Origin: Avoscillospira_A sp052117125
GTDB taxonomy: Bacteria > Bacillota > Clostridia > Oscillospirales > Oscillospiraceae
Direction: 5' to 3'
DNA: 64,000 nucleotides
Assembly: GCF_052117125.1 (NCBI RefSeq)
Contig: NZ_JBQKJT010000013.1
Coordinates: 50,913 to 114,912 of the forward strand
The notes below the pieces were generated by a model. The model was not told the DNA's origin and searched no databases. It saw nothing but the letters and a program-made list of their open reading frames with translations. The position numbers and the translations under genes are program-made. Position 1 is the stretch's first letter; every line of letters starts with the position of its first letter. Below are positions 31,892-40,321 of this stretch, piece after piece.

Positions 31892-32987
31892 CTTCAACTT
31901 CCTTTTGTTCTCCATGCGGATGCGCATGGTCATTGTGTTCGTGGGGGGTGATGGCGAATATCACCTTGAGGCCAATGGCGCCGACAACGATGATGGCGCC
32001 GATGAGAAACAGCGCCCGCAGTGCGCCGGATGACGTCAGTACCACGGCGGACAAGCCCAAAATGGCCGTCATCATATAGGCAATGGCAACCGTCTGCTTC
32101 TGATTGAACCCCATATCAATGAGCCGGTGGTGGATATGACCCCGGTCGGCCTGCATCGGGTTCTGGCCCTTGGCCAGACGCCGCAGAATGGCAAAGCAGA
32201 TATCAAAAATGGGCAGGCCGAGAATCAAAAACGGTACGGCAAAGGAGATGATGGCGTACAGCTTGAATAGTCCCTGAATGGACACCGTGGCCAGAATATA
32301 GCCCAAAAAGGTGGAACCGGTATCGCCCATAAAGATTTTCGCCGGGTTCATATTATAAGGAATGAAACCCAGGCAGGCGCCCAACAGGGCAGCCATGATA
32401 ATAGCTACATTGCCCTCGGCTATGAGCATGGCTGTCACCAGCAGCGTAGCGCTGGAAATGGCTGAGACGCCCACCGCCAGGCCATCCAGGCCGTCAATGA
32501 AGTTGACGGCGTTGGTGATGGCCACAATCCAGATGATGGTCACCGGAATGGCCAGTTTACCCAAATCCAAGTAGGGCTCCGGACTGGTAAGAATGGGATT
32601 TGACACATATTGGATGACGTTACCGTAGTAGACGGCCACACCGGCAGCTGCGATCTGCACCAGGAATTTCGGTACCGCTTTCAGCGTCATAATGTCGTCA
32701 AAAATACCCAAAACGACAATCATGACCGCGCCGATCAGGATACCCCGAATCTCCGGCTGAATTTCCACAAACAACAAAACGCTGAGGAAAAAGCCCAGAA
32801 AAATCGCCAGTCCACCCAGTCGTGGGATGGGCGTCTTGTGCATCCGGCGGGCATCCTTTGGTACATCGATGGCGCCCACCTTATAGGCCATTTTTTTGAC
32901 CAGCGGCGTCGTCGCAAAGGTGACGGCGATGGCCGTCAGCAACGCCAGCAGGATATATTTCACCAAACTCAAATCGAGTTCTGCCAC
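31878..32987 (-). CDS. tagO: Undecaprenyl-phosphate GlcNAc-1-phosphate transferase (TagO/WecA family)
   Basis: A 369-residue polytopic enzyme with about ten helices. It transfers GlcNAc-1-phosphate to undecaprenyl phosphate at the inner membrane face and starts wall-polymer synthesis. Motifs are KDARRMHKTPIPRLGGLAIF, NAVNFIDGLDGLAVGVS, FMGDTGSTFLGY and HIHHRLIDMG. The start is a GTG (32987) about 12 bases after GGAAGGAG; no better start exists. The C-terminal tail is unusually histidine and acid rich (HEHNDHAHPHGEQKEVEDE). It lies between trpS and mnaA in one operon. Confidence 0.94.
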   Translation of the reverse strand: MAELDLSLVKYILLALLTAIAVTFATTPLVKKMAYKVGAIDVPKDARRMHKTPIPRLGGLAIFLGFFLSVLLFVEIQPEIRGILIGAVMIVVLGIFDDIMTLKAVPKFLVQIAAAGVAVYYGNVIQYVSNPILTSPEPYLDLGKLAIPVTIIWIVAITNAVNFIDGLDGLAVGVSAISSATLLVTAMLIAEGNVAIIMAALLGACLGFIPYNMNPAKIFMGDTGSTFLGYILATVSIQGLFKLYAIISFAVPFLILGLPIFDICFAILRRLAKGQNPMQADRGHIHHRLIDMGFNQKQTVAIAYMMTAILGLSAVVLTSSGALRALFLIGAIIVVGAIGLKVIFAITPHEHNDHAHPHGEQKEVEDEKD

Positions 32988-33008
32988 TATGTGGAAACGC
33001 TCCTTCCG

Positions 33009-34004
33009 TTAACCGGCCACAAAGCCGACCTTTTTATAGACTTTCCGCAGTGTCTTCTCCGCCAGATACCGGGCCCGCTCAGCGCCCTCTTTGTAGACGC
33101 TTTCCAGATAGGCCTTGTCGCCCATGAGGCGCTGCGCTTCCTCCCGAACAGGGCGCATCAGCTCCACCACGGCCTCGCCCACGGCAGGCTTAAAGACGCC
33201 ATAGCCCTGACCGGCAAACTCCGCTTCCGCTTCTTCCATGGTCTTGCCGGTAGCGGCGCAGTAGATGGTCAACAGGTTGGATACGCCGGGCTTGTTCTCC
33301 TTGTCATAACGGACCGCCGTCTCGCAGTCGGTGACGGCACGCTTGAACTTGCGCATGATATCCTCAGGCTTATCCATCATATAGACACATCCATCCGGAT
33401 CGGACTTGCTCATCTTGCTGTCAGGATTGCCCAGGCTCATGATGCGGGCGCCCATCTTGGGGATAAACGGCTCCGGCAGCGTAAAGGTGTCGGAATAGAC
33501 ACCGTTAAACCGGTTGGCAATATCGCGGCACAGCTCCACATGCTGCTTCTGGTCCTGGCCCACAGGCACCAAGTCCGTCTGATACAGCAGAATATCCGCG
33601 GCCATGAGTACCGGATAGGTAAAGAGACCCGCAGTAATATTGTCTGCGTGTTTCTGAGACTTATCCTTAAACTGGGTCATCCGGGACAGTTCGCCAAACT
33701 GGGTATAACAACCCAACACCCAACTCAGTTCCGCATGCTGGGGTACATGGGATTGGATGAACATAATGTTCTTCTTGGGGTCCAGGCCACAGGCAATATA
33801 CTGGGCCAGCTGCTCCAGGCTGCGGCGGCGCAAATTGGCCGGCACCTGCCGCACCGTAATGGCGTGCATATCCACGATGCAGTACAGGCAATCGTATTCA
33901 TCCTGCAAAGCCACCCAGTTTTTGATGGCTCCCATATAAGAGCCCAGCGTCAGGTCGCCACTGGGCTGAATGCCGGAAAAAATCCGTTTTTTTCTCTCGT
34001 CCAT
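33009..34004 (-). CDS. trpS: Tryptophanyl-tRNA synthetase
   Basis: A 331-residue class I synthetase that charges tRNA(Trp). The HIGH-equivalent is SGIQPSGDLTLGSYMGA, and the KMSKS loop is DSKMSKSDPDG. Length and order match bacterial TrpS. It is first in an operon with tagO and mnaA. A good sigma-A promoter lies at 34062-34090. The ~50-base leader contains only a small hairpin (CGTGGC/GCCACG), with no T-box or Trp leader peptide. Confidence 0.97.
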   Translation of the reverse strand: MDERKKRIFSGIQPSGDLTLGSYMGAIKNWVALQDEYDCLYCIVDMHAITVRQVPANLRRRSLEQLAQYIACGLDPKKNIMFIQSHVPQHAELSWVLGCYTQFGELSRMTQFKDKSQKHADNITAGLFTYPVLMAADILLYQTDLVPVGQDQKQHVELCRDIANRFNGVYSDTFTLPEPFIPKMGARIMSLGNPDSKMSKSDPDGCVYMMDKPEDIMRKFKRAVTDCETAVRYDKENKPGVSNLLTIYCAATGKTMEEAEAEFAGQGYGVFKPAVGEAVVELMRPVREEAQRLMGDKAYLESVYKEGAERARYLAEKTLRKVYKKVGFVAG

Positions 34005-34061
34005 GAAAGATATTCCTTCCCTTCTGCAGTTCGTGGCAGAACGCCACGATTCTAAGTCGAT

Positions 34062-34090
34062 ATTTTATCACACCCCGTCGGAAAATTCAA
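34062..34090 (-). promoter_or_regulatory. Promoter of trpS-tagO-mnaA
   Basis: Minus-strand TTGAAT (34085-34090), 17-bp spacer, TAAAAT (34062-34067). Confidence 0.75.
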
Positions 34091-34097
34091 TCTGTCA

Positions 34098-34125
34098 TTG
34101 ACTTTCGCCGCGATTAAAATATAAT
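34098..34125 (+). promoter_or_regulatory. Promoter of gltX
   Basis: TTGACT (34098-34103), 16-bp spacer, TATAAT (34120-34125). It is divergent from the trpS promoter, with the two -35 boxes 7 bp apart. Confidence 0.8.
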
Positions 34126-34170
34126 TGGTATAGAGTAACGCAAGAAATAATCCCGGAGGTATCATCTTCT

Positions 34171-35667
34171 ATGACAATTATGACAATCGACAAGGACTTT
34201 TTTGCGCAGATGGAGGCCCGCATCCCCAAGGGCGAAGTACGCACCCGCTTCGCCCCCTCCCCCACCGGTTATATGCACGTGGGCAATCTGCGTACCGCAC
34301 TGTATACCTATCTGATCGCCCGTCATCTGGGCGGTAAGTTCCTGCTGCGCATTGAGGACACGGATCAGGAGCGTCTGGTGGAAGGCGCCACTGATATCAT
34401 TTACAATACCCTGCGTCAGTGCGGCCTCAACTGGGATGAAGGCCCCGATCTGGGCGGCCCCGTGGGTCCCTACATTCAGACTGAGCGCCGGGACCTCTAC
34501 GGCAAGTATGCCGAACTCCTCATTGAGCGCGGCGGCGCGTATCGCTGCTTCTGCACCAAGGAGCGGCTGGAGGAACTCCACAAGGACAACCCCACAGCCA
34601 AGTACGACGGTCTCTGCGCCACGCTGACCCAGGCCGAGATTGATGAAAAGCTGGCCGCCGGTATTCCCTACGTCATCCGTCAGAAGATTCCCCGGGAAGG
34701 CACCACCACCTTTGTGGACGCCACCTTCGGTGAGATTACGGTTCCCAACGACACGCTGGATGACAATGTGCTAATCAAGTCCGACGGTCTGCCCACCTAC
34801 AACTTCGCCAACGTCATCGACGATCATCTGATGGGCATTACCCATGTGGTCCGCGGCAGCGAATACCTGTCCTCTTCCCCCAAGTACAATCTGCTGTATG
34901 AAGCCTTTGGTTGGGACATTCCCACCTATGTCCACTGTTCTCCCGTTATGCGTGACGCCCAGCACAAAATGTCCAAACGTCATGGTGATCCCTCCTATGA
35001 GGACCTAATCGCCCAGGGCTATCTGTGTGAAGCCGTGGTTAATTATGTGGCTTTGCTGGGCTGGAGTCCCGGCGGTGAGCAGGAAATTTTCTCCTTGGAC
35101 GATTTGGTCAAAATCTTCGACCTCAAGGGCATTTCCAAGTCCCCTGCCGTCTTCGATATCGTTAAGCTCAAGTGGATGAATGCCGAGTATATCAAAGCCA
35201 TGAGCCCCGAAGCATTTTATGCCGTGGCAGAGCCCTACTTGAAGCAAGCCATTACGAACCCGGCCATTGATCTGAAAGCCGTGGCTGCGTTGGTGCAGCC
35301 ACGCTGCGAAGTTCTGACCGATCTGGCCGAGCGCGTGGATTTCCTGGACGCCCTGCCCGACTATGATGTACAGATGTATGTCCACAAGAAGTCCAAGACC
35401 ACGTTGGAAAATTCTCTCCACTCTCTTCAGACGGCTCTGCCTGTGCTGGAAGCTCTGGAGACTTGGAACAACAGTGCCATTTTTGAAGCGTTGGCCGGTC
35501 TGGCTGCCGCCCAGGAGGTCAAAAACTCCGTAATGCTGTGGCCTGTCCGTGTAGCCGTCTCCGGTAAGATGTCCACCCCCGGCGGCGCCACAGAACTGTG
35601 CGAACTGCTGGGTAAGGAGGAATCTCTAAACCGCATTCGCAAAGGCATTGAACTGCTGTCCAAATAA
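34171..35667 (+). CDS. gltX: Glutamyl-tRNA synthetase
   Basis: A 498-residue class I synthetase that charges tRNA(Glu). The HIGH-type motif is PSPTGYMHVGNLRTALYTYL, and KMSKR is in DAQHKMSKRHGDPSYEDL. VRGSEYLSSSPKYNLLYEAF matches the active-site region of GltX rather than GlnRS. Whether it is discriminating or non-discriminating cannot be told. Single gene with its own promoter and terminator. Confidence 0.97.
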   Translation: MTIMTIDKDFFAQMEARIPKGEVRTRFAPSPTGYMHVGNLRTALYTYLIARHLGGKFLLRIEDTDQERLVEGATDIIYNTLRQCGLNWDEGPDLGGPVGPYIQTERRDLYGKYAELLIERGGAYRCFCTKERLEELHKDNPTAKYDGLCATLTQAEIDEKLAAGIPYVIRQKIPREGTTTFVDATFGEITVPNDTLDDNVLIKSDGLPTYNFANVIDDHLMGITHVVRGSEYLSSSPKYNLLYEAFGWDIPTYVHCSPVMRDAQHKMSKRHGDPSYEDLIAQGYLCEAVVNYVALLGWSPGGEQEIFSLDDLVKIFDLKGISKSPAVFDIVKLKWMNAEYIKAMSPEAFYAVAEPYLKQAITNPAIDLKAVAALVQPRCEVLTDLAERVDFLDALPDYDVQMYVHKKSKTTLENSLHSLQTALPVLEALETWNNSAIFEALAGLAAAQEVKNSVMLWPVRVAVSGKMSTPGGATELCELLGKEESLNRIRKGIELLSK

Positions 35668-35708
35668 TCTGAACACCGCACAGCAGTGGCTTATTGTAAA
35701 ATAGGTCC

Positions 35709-35753
35709 AAAAAAGACTGGACAGCACCACAAAAGGGTTGCCCAGTCTTTTTA
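35709..35753 (+). terminator. Terminator after gltX
   Basis: AAAAAGACTGG and CCAGTCTTTTT form an 11-bp stem around a 21-base loop, followed by further T-rich sequence. Confidence 0.8.
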
Positions 35754-35857
35754 TCTTTTCCCAGAAAAACAGCAGCAAAACCACAGTAACTTACTGAGAT
35801 TCAGAGGATACCCACAAAAATTCAGGGGATTCATCCCCCAATCAGAGGAGTGTTTCT

Positions 35858-37573
35858 ATGAGGAAGCGAGACTTGCGGCGTCCCTTTGTTCGCCAGTTCT
35901 ACCGGCGGAACCGGGTAAATTTTTCTTTGGCAATGCTGACTACAGTAGCTATGGCCATTGTGAATTTGGTCATCTCCTGGATGCTCCAACAAGCTATGGA
36001 TTTAATTGCAGGTGTGGAAGGTACATTGCCATTGCAACAGCTGCTATGGGTGTTCTTTGGTGTTGTAATCACTATTATTTTAGTTGGATTATTACGAGCA
36101 TGGGTGATGCCCCGATTTTATGCCCGGGCCATGGGCCAGTACAAGGACTACGCTTTCGAGCAGCTTTTGCGAAAGAACATCTCCAGCTTTGCCGGTGAAA
36201 ATACTTCCACTTATCTCTCCGCTTTCTCTAACGATACAGCCAGTATCGAATTAAACTATCTTGAAAACCTCTTCACCTTGGTGATGGACTCATTATTGTG
36301 CTTGGGTGCATTCGTGATGATGTTCTGGTATAGCCCGTTGTTGACGGTGATCGCCTCGGGACTGTCTCTGCTGTCGCTGGCGGCGTCTCTATTGACCGGC
36401 AAACGTTTAGTGGCCGCCGAAAAAGAGGTTTCCCGAAAAAATGACAGCTTTCTCTCTATGCTCAAAGACGGACTTGTGGGGTTCTCTGTCATAAAGAGTT
36501 TTCGGTCTGAGAAGGACATTTTGAAACTATTTTCCGAGAGTAATCGGCAGGTGCAGAATGCGAAGGCACATAGCAACCGGCTACGGAAGATTTTAAATAC
36601 CATTGGCATCATTGCCGGGCTTATTGCGCAATTCGGCGTGTTCCTGACGGCGGCTGCCATGGCGGTGGCTGGATGGGACGTCACTCCAGGTATGGCGTGG
36701 GTGTTTTTACAGCTCAGTGGTTTAGCGGTAATGTTTTTAGAGGAAGCCCCCTCGTTATTTTCCAATCGCGCGGCCGCCTTGGGCCTGGTGGAAAAACTCG
36801 CCTGTTCTCTGGCCGAAAATGTTCGCGAGGAAGGGCGTCCCATTCCAAACGTATTAAATAACGGTATTCAGCTGCGCAATCTCTCCTTTGCTTATCCTGG
36901 CGGAGAAGCGGTACTCCACAAGGTGAATGTTTTGTTTCAGGCGGGCAAGAGCTATGCTTTAGTGGGAACCTCCGGCTCAGGAAAATCCACCTTGTTGAAT
37001 TTACTGATGGCGGGTCAGGACGGGTACGACGGGGAGATTTTCTACGATGAGCGTGAACTGCGCTCCATTCATACGGACTCTTTATATGAACTGGTATCCC
37101 TGGTGGAGCAGAATGTTTTTGTATTCAACAGCACCCTGCGAAATAATATTACGATGTTCCAGAATTTTCCAGAAATTCAAATCAAACGGGCAGAATCTCT
37201 TTCCGGCTTGTCAAATCTGGTAAAGCAAAAGGGAGAAAATTACCTCTGCGGTGAAAATGGCGTCGGTCTCTCCGGTGGGGAGCGCCAACGGATAGCAATT
37301 GCTCGTTGCCTGTTGCGCGAAACCCCGGTGCTCTTAGTGGATGAAGCCACCTCTGCTTTAGATAAGGAAACGGCCTACCGAGTGACCAGCTCAATACTGG
37401 ACTTAAAGGGTCTGACTCGAATCGTGGTGACACATTCCCTGGAGGAGGCACTGCTTCGCAGGTATGACGATATTCTGGTATTGAGCCACGGTCGTGTGGT
37501 GGAGGAAGGAAAATTTGACCAGTTGATGGAGCAAAAAGGATTGCTTTACTCTCTCTTCACAGTGGCACAGTGA
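35858..37573 (+). CDS. ABC exporter half-transporter (permease fused to ATPase)
   Basis: A 571-residue protein. Residues ~15-310 hold six membrane helices of an ABC exporter. Residues ~330-571 are the ATPase with Walker A VGTSGSGKST, Q-loop VSLVEQNVFVF, signature GVGLSGGERQRIAIARCLLR, Walker B PVLLVDEATSALD and H-loop VVTHSLEEA. It probably works as a homodimer to export a peptide, lipid or drug. The sequence looks more AT-rich than its neighbours, with freer use of A/T-ending codons, which hints at transfer. No precursor peptide or modification enzyme is adjacent. The ATG at 35858 follows AGAGGAG. Confidence 0.92.
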   Translation: MRKRDLRRPFVRQFYRRNRVNFSLAMLTTVAMAIVNLVISWMLQQAMDLIAGVEGTLPLQQLLWVFFGVVITIILVGLLRAWVMPRFYARAMGQYKDYAFEQLLRKNISSFAGENTSTYLSAFSNDTASIELNYLENLFTLVMDSLLCLGAFVMMFWYSPLLTVIASGLSLLSLAASLLTGKRLVAAEKEVSRKNDSFLSMLKDGLVGFSVIKSFRSEKDILKLFSESNRQVQNAKAHSNRLRKILNTIGIIAGLIAQFGVFLTAAAMAVAGWDVTPGMAWVFLQLSGLAVMFLEEAPSLFSNRAAALGLVEKLACSLAENVREEGRPIPNVLNNGIQLRNLSFAYPGGEAVLHKVNVLFQAGKSYALVGTSGSGKSTLLNLLMAGQDGYDGEIFYDERELRSIHTDSLYELVSLVEQNVFVFNSTLRNNITMFQNFPEIQIKRAESLSGLSNLVKQKGENYLCGENGVGLSGGERQRIAIARCLLRETPVLLVDEATSALDKETAYRVTSSILDLKGLTRIVVTHSLEEALLRRYDDILVLSHGRVVEEGKFDQLMEQKGLLYSLFTVAQ

Positions 37574-37645
37574 GCTTGATCTTACGTAATTGACGGAGTT
37601 CCTTACGTTAGAGAATCGCCGGTATTTGACGCCTTGAGCGTTGTG

Positions 37646-37671
37646 CGCTATACTTGTACCAGCCTATAGCG
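37646..37671. repeat. Inverted repeat in the gap between convergent genes
   Basis: CGCTATA (37646-37652) and TATAGCG (37665-37671), 12-bp loop. It lies between the ABC exporter and the AGCS symporter; there is no T-tract. Possibly a weak terminator or a remnant. Confidence 0.4.
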
Positions 37672-37681
37672 TATACGGAAG

Positions 37682-39043
37682 TTAAGTTCCCTCAGTAACC
37701 TGAACCACCGTCCCCGCCAGCAGCAACAGCGCCAGCAGATTGGGAAAGGCCATCAAACCGTTGGTCAGGTCTGCCAGCTGCCACACGGCCTCCACTGACA
37801 AATAGGGCGCCACCGCCACAGCGGCAATGCAGAGCCAGCGGTACATCTGTTCCGCCACGTGACTGCCGCGGGTCAGATAGGCCAGACACCGCTGGGCGTA
37901 GTAATGCCAGCCGATGACTGTGGCAAAGGCAAACAGCAGCAGACTGACCATCAGAACAAACCGACTGAACGAGGGTGTAAACGGCAAGCCGGATACAAAA
38001 GCGGTATTGGTAATGGAGACACCATCCCCGCCCTGCTGCCACGCGCCGGTTACCACAATAGCCAGACCAGTCAGTGTACACAGTACAATGGTATCAATAA
38101 ACGTACCGGTCATAGAAGCCAGCCCCTGTCGGTCGGGCCGGATGCCACGGACCATACCGGCGGCAATGGCCGCCGTACCCATACCCGCCTCGTTGGTAAA
38201 AAGCCCCCGTGCAATCCCCTGTCGCATGGCAATAAACACGGACCCCACCGCACCGCCGGCGACAGCTTTGGGGGCCAGTGCGCCGGTCAGAACCTGTCCC
38301 ACCGCCATGGGCAGCGCTTTCCAGTTCCACAAAAGCAATGCGCTGGTCAGCAGAATGTAGCCGACAGCCATAATGGGTACCAGAGTTTCCGCCACAGTAC
38401 CGATGCGCTCCACACCGCCCAACAACACTGCCGCTGTGGCCACGGTCACCAGCAAACCGGCCAGGACCACGGCTGGCGGCCGATAAGCTCCAAACAGCCA
38501 CAATCCCCAAGTTCCCTGAAAATCCGGTGCAAAAAACCGTGCCACAGCAGCGCTGATGCCATGGACCTGGGCCACAGTACCAATGCCGAACGCTCCAGCG
38601 AACACGGCGCAGATGGCGTAACAGATTGCCATAACCCGGCCTTTTCGTCCCAAGCCCTGCTCCATATAAATGCAGGGACCGCCGCCCTGAGGGCCGGAAT
38701 ATCGTACTGCCAGCAGTCCTTCGGCGTACTGCGTTGCCATTCCCAGAAAACCCGCCACCAGCATCCAAAACAATGCACCGGGGCCACCGATGGAAATAGC
38801 CGACGCTACACCAATGATGTTGCCGGTACCGATGGTGGCCGCCAGCGCTGTACACAGAGCCCGAAATGGTGTGGCTCCCCCCGATTCCGTCTGCGGGCCG
38901 AAGGCCGTTTTCAATCCGGTTTTCAGCCCTCGCAGCTGAATGAAGCGGAGCCGGATGGTAAATAGGGCACCCACTGTTAGAATCAAGCCCATCATGGGCC
39001 AGCCCCAGACCCATGTGCAGAGTGTTTCAAGCCATACTGCCAT
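37682..39043 (-). CDS. AGCS-family sodium:amino-acid (alanine/glycine) symporter
   Basis: A 453-residue transporter with about eleven helices. AGCS family blocks are LKTAFGPQTESGGATPFRAL, AATIGTGNIIGVASAISIGG, GGPCIYMEQGLG and GLFTNEAGMGTAAIAAG. It imports alanine or glycine with Na+ across the cell membrane. The start has AAAGGAGG 9 bases upstream. Single gene, divergent from tRNA-Thr. Substrate preference is inferred from the family. Confidence 0.93.
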   Translation of the reverse strand: MAVWLETLCTWVWGWPMMGLILTVGALFTIRLRFIQLRGLKTGLKTAFGPQTESGGATPFRALCTALAATIGTGNIIGVASAISIGGPGALFWMLVAGFLGMATQYAEGLLAVRYSGPQGGGPCIYMEQGLGRKGRVMAICYAICAVFAGAFGIGTVAQVHGISAAVARFFAPDFQGTWGLWLFGAYRPPAVVLAGLLVTVATAAVLLGGVERIGTVAETLVPIMAVGYILLTSALLLWNWKALPMAVGQVLTGALAPKAVAGGAVGSVFIAMRQGIARGLFTNEAGMGTAAIAAGMVRGIRPDRQGLASMTGTFIDTIVLCTLTGLAIVVTGAWQQGGDGVSITNTAFVSGLPFTPSFSRFVLMVSLLLFAFATVIGWHYYAQRCLAYLTRGSHVAEQMYRWLCIAAVAVAPYLSVEAVWQLADLTNGLMAFPNLLALLLLAGTVVQVTEGT

Positions 39044-39067
39044 TTTGGCTGCCTCCTTTGTCTGTCA

Positions 39068-39081
39068 ATACTGTACAGTAT
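39068..39081. promoter_or_regulatory. 14-bp perfect palindrome upstream of the AGCS gene
   Basis: ATACTGTACAGTAT, 25 bp upstream of the symporter start, inside the probable promoter/leader. A plausible operator for an unknown regulator. Confidence 0.45.
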
Positions 39082-39113
39082 GCGTTTTTAGAGGCAGTTA
39101 GAAATATTTTCTC

Positions 39114-39142
39114 TTGACAATCTAAATTTTCCATAGTATAAT
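39114..39142 (+). promoter_or_regulatory. Consensus promoter of tRNA-Thr
   Basis: TTGACA (39114-39119), 17-bp spacer, TATAAT (39137-39142): a perfect consensus, 20 bp before the tRNA. Confidence 0.93.
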
Positions 39143-39162
39143 AACCGAGCAATTGAAAGTTT

Positions 39163-39238
39163 GCTGGTATAGCTCAGTCGGTAGAGCAGCTGATTCGTAA
39201 TCAGCAGGTCGTGTGTTCGAGTCACATTACCAGCTCCA
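39163..39238 (+). tRNA. tRNA-Thr (anticodon CGU)
   Basis: A full cloverleaf: acceptor GCTGGTA/TACCAGC, D-stem GCTC/GAGC, anticodon stem GCTGA/TCAGC around loop TTCGTAA (anticodon CGT), T-stem GTGTG/CACAT with a TTCGAGT loop. The 3' CCA is encoded (39236-39238). It decodes ACG. Confidence 0.96.
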
Positions 39239-39271
39239 AAAGGATATCGCTTCGGCGATGTCCTTTTGCTT
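39238..39271 (+). terminator. Terminator after tRNA-Thr
   Basis: AAAAGGATATCGC and GCGATGTCCTTTT form a 13-position stem with one mismatch or wobble around a TTCG tetraloop, followed by TTTTGCTTT. Confidence 0.9.
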
Positions 39272-39286
39272 TATGCCGATTATAAC

Positions 39287-39321
39287 AAAACACCGGAGCT
39301 TCTCAGAAGTTCCGGTGTTTT
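39287..39321. terminator. Terminator after mrp (bidirectional)
   Basis: AAAACACCGGA (39287-39297) pairs with TCCGGTGTTTT (39311-39321), with inner pairing GCTTC/GAAGT around TCA. Flanked by A- and T-runs on both strands. Confidence 0.85.
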
Positions 39322-39324
39322 CTC

Positions 39325-40152
39325 TTATTCCTTGGTCAGTGCCTGGGCGGCGGGCTCGATAGCCGTCAGATCGACCTGCTCGATACAGCCCATGTCGGCC
39401 ATCTGCGCCACTGCGGGATCGATGGGCAGCCGGGCCAGAATGGGAATGTTATACTGCTGCGACATGGCATCCAGATGGCTCTTGCCGAAGACCTCCGTCT
39501 TCTTTCCGCAGTCAGGGCACTGATAGTAGCTGTAGTTCTCTACAAAGCCCAGAACCGGAATTTCCATCATCCGTGCCATGTTGACAGCCTTGGCCACAAT
39601 CATGGAAACCAGATCCTGCGGTGTTGCCACCACAATAATACCATCAATGGGCAGGGACTGGAACACCGTCAGAGGCACGTCACCCGTTCCGGGAGGCATG
39701 TCCACAAACAGGTAGTCCACATCGCCCCAAATTACATCGGTCCAGAACTGCTTGACCGCACCGGCCAGAACGGGACCACGCCACAGGACGGGAGACGTTT
39801 CATCATCCAGCAGCAAATTGATGGACATCACCTGAATGCCCTCCTTGCTGATAGCCGGGACGATACCGGCTTCCGTGGCTTCCCGGCACTCACTGACGCC
39901 GAACGCCTTGGGGATGGACGGACCGGTGATATCGGCGTCGAGAATGGCTGTGCTGTGGCCTTGCTTTGCCATTGCACAGGCCAGCATGGAGGTGACGGTG
40001 GATTTACCCACGCCGCCCTTGCCGGACACAACAGCAATCACTTTCTTAACGTGGGAACCAGGATTGGCCGGGGCCAGCAAGCTCTCCTTCGTGCGGCTGC
40101 CGCAGTCGGAACTGCTGCAGGAAGAGCAGTTGCCGGAACATGCTTCACTCAT
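39325..40152 (-). CDS. Mrp/NBP35-family Fe-S cluster carrier ATPase
   Basis: A 275-residue P-loop protein of the MinD/Mrp family. The N-terminus is cysteine-rich (CSGNCSSCSSSDCG, residues ~5-18), as in NBP35-type carriers. The deviant Walker A is VVSGKGGVGKSTVTSMLA, followed by LDADITGPSIP and the C-terminal CPDC (in YQCPDCGKKTEVFG), the usual dimer-interface cluster ligands. It assembles and transfers [4Fe-4S] clusters in the cytoplasm. No other Fe-S biogenesis gene is nearby. Confidence 0.93.
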   Translation of the reverse strand: MSEACSGNCSSCSSSDCGSRTKESLLAPANPGSHVKKVIAVVSGKGGVGKSTVTSMLACAMAKQGHSTAILDADITGPSIPKAFGVSECREATEAGIVPAISKEGIQVMSINLLLDDETSPVLWRGPVLAGAVKQFWTDVIWGDVDYLFVDMPPGTGDVPLTVFQSLPIDGIIVVATPQDLVSMIVAKAVNMARMMEIPVLGFVENYSYYQCPDCGKKTEVFGKSHLDAMSQQYNIPILARLPIDPAVAQMADMGCIEQVDLTAIEPAAQALTKE

Positions 40153-40246
40153 ATTGATGCGCTCCTTCTACGCCCGAAGGCGTTGTAAATTCTTTCTTGA
40201 TTGTAGTCCCTGCGGCGTAGAAAGTCAAGGCGGCATATGCCATTTT

Positions 40247-40274
40247 CACACATTTTAGACTGGGGCATACACTG
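40247..40274 (+). promoter_or_regulatory. Putative promoter of the cysteine-rich protein gene (SigK-like alternative reading)
   Basis: CACA (40247-40250), 15-bp spacer, CATACACTG (40266-40274), resembling mACm/CATAnnnTA late-sporulation promoters. It can also be read as a weak sigma-A promoter (TTCACA, 17 bp, TACACT). The spacing matches the element at 29007-29034. Confidence 0.35.
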
Positions 40275-40321
40275 ATCATGAAGGCGCTTGCCTATCAAAT
40301 TTCCATTAGGAGGTATCCCCT

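Noticed and set aside
34005..34061. T-box or Trp attenuator before trpS
   Set aside because: The leader is only ~50 bases, with one small hairpin; no T-box core sequence and no Trp-rich leader peptide.
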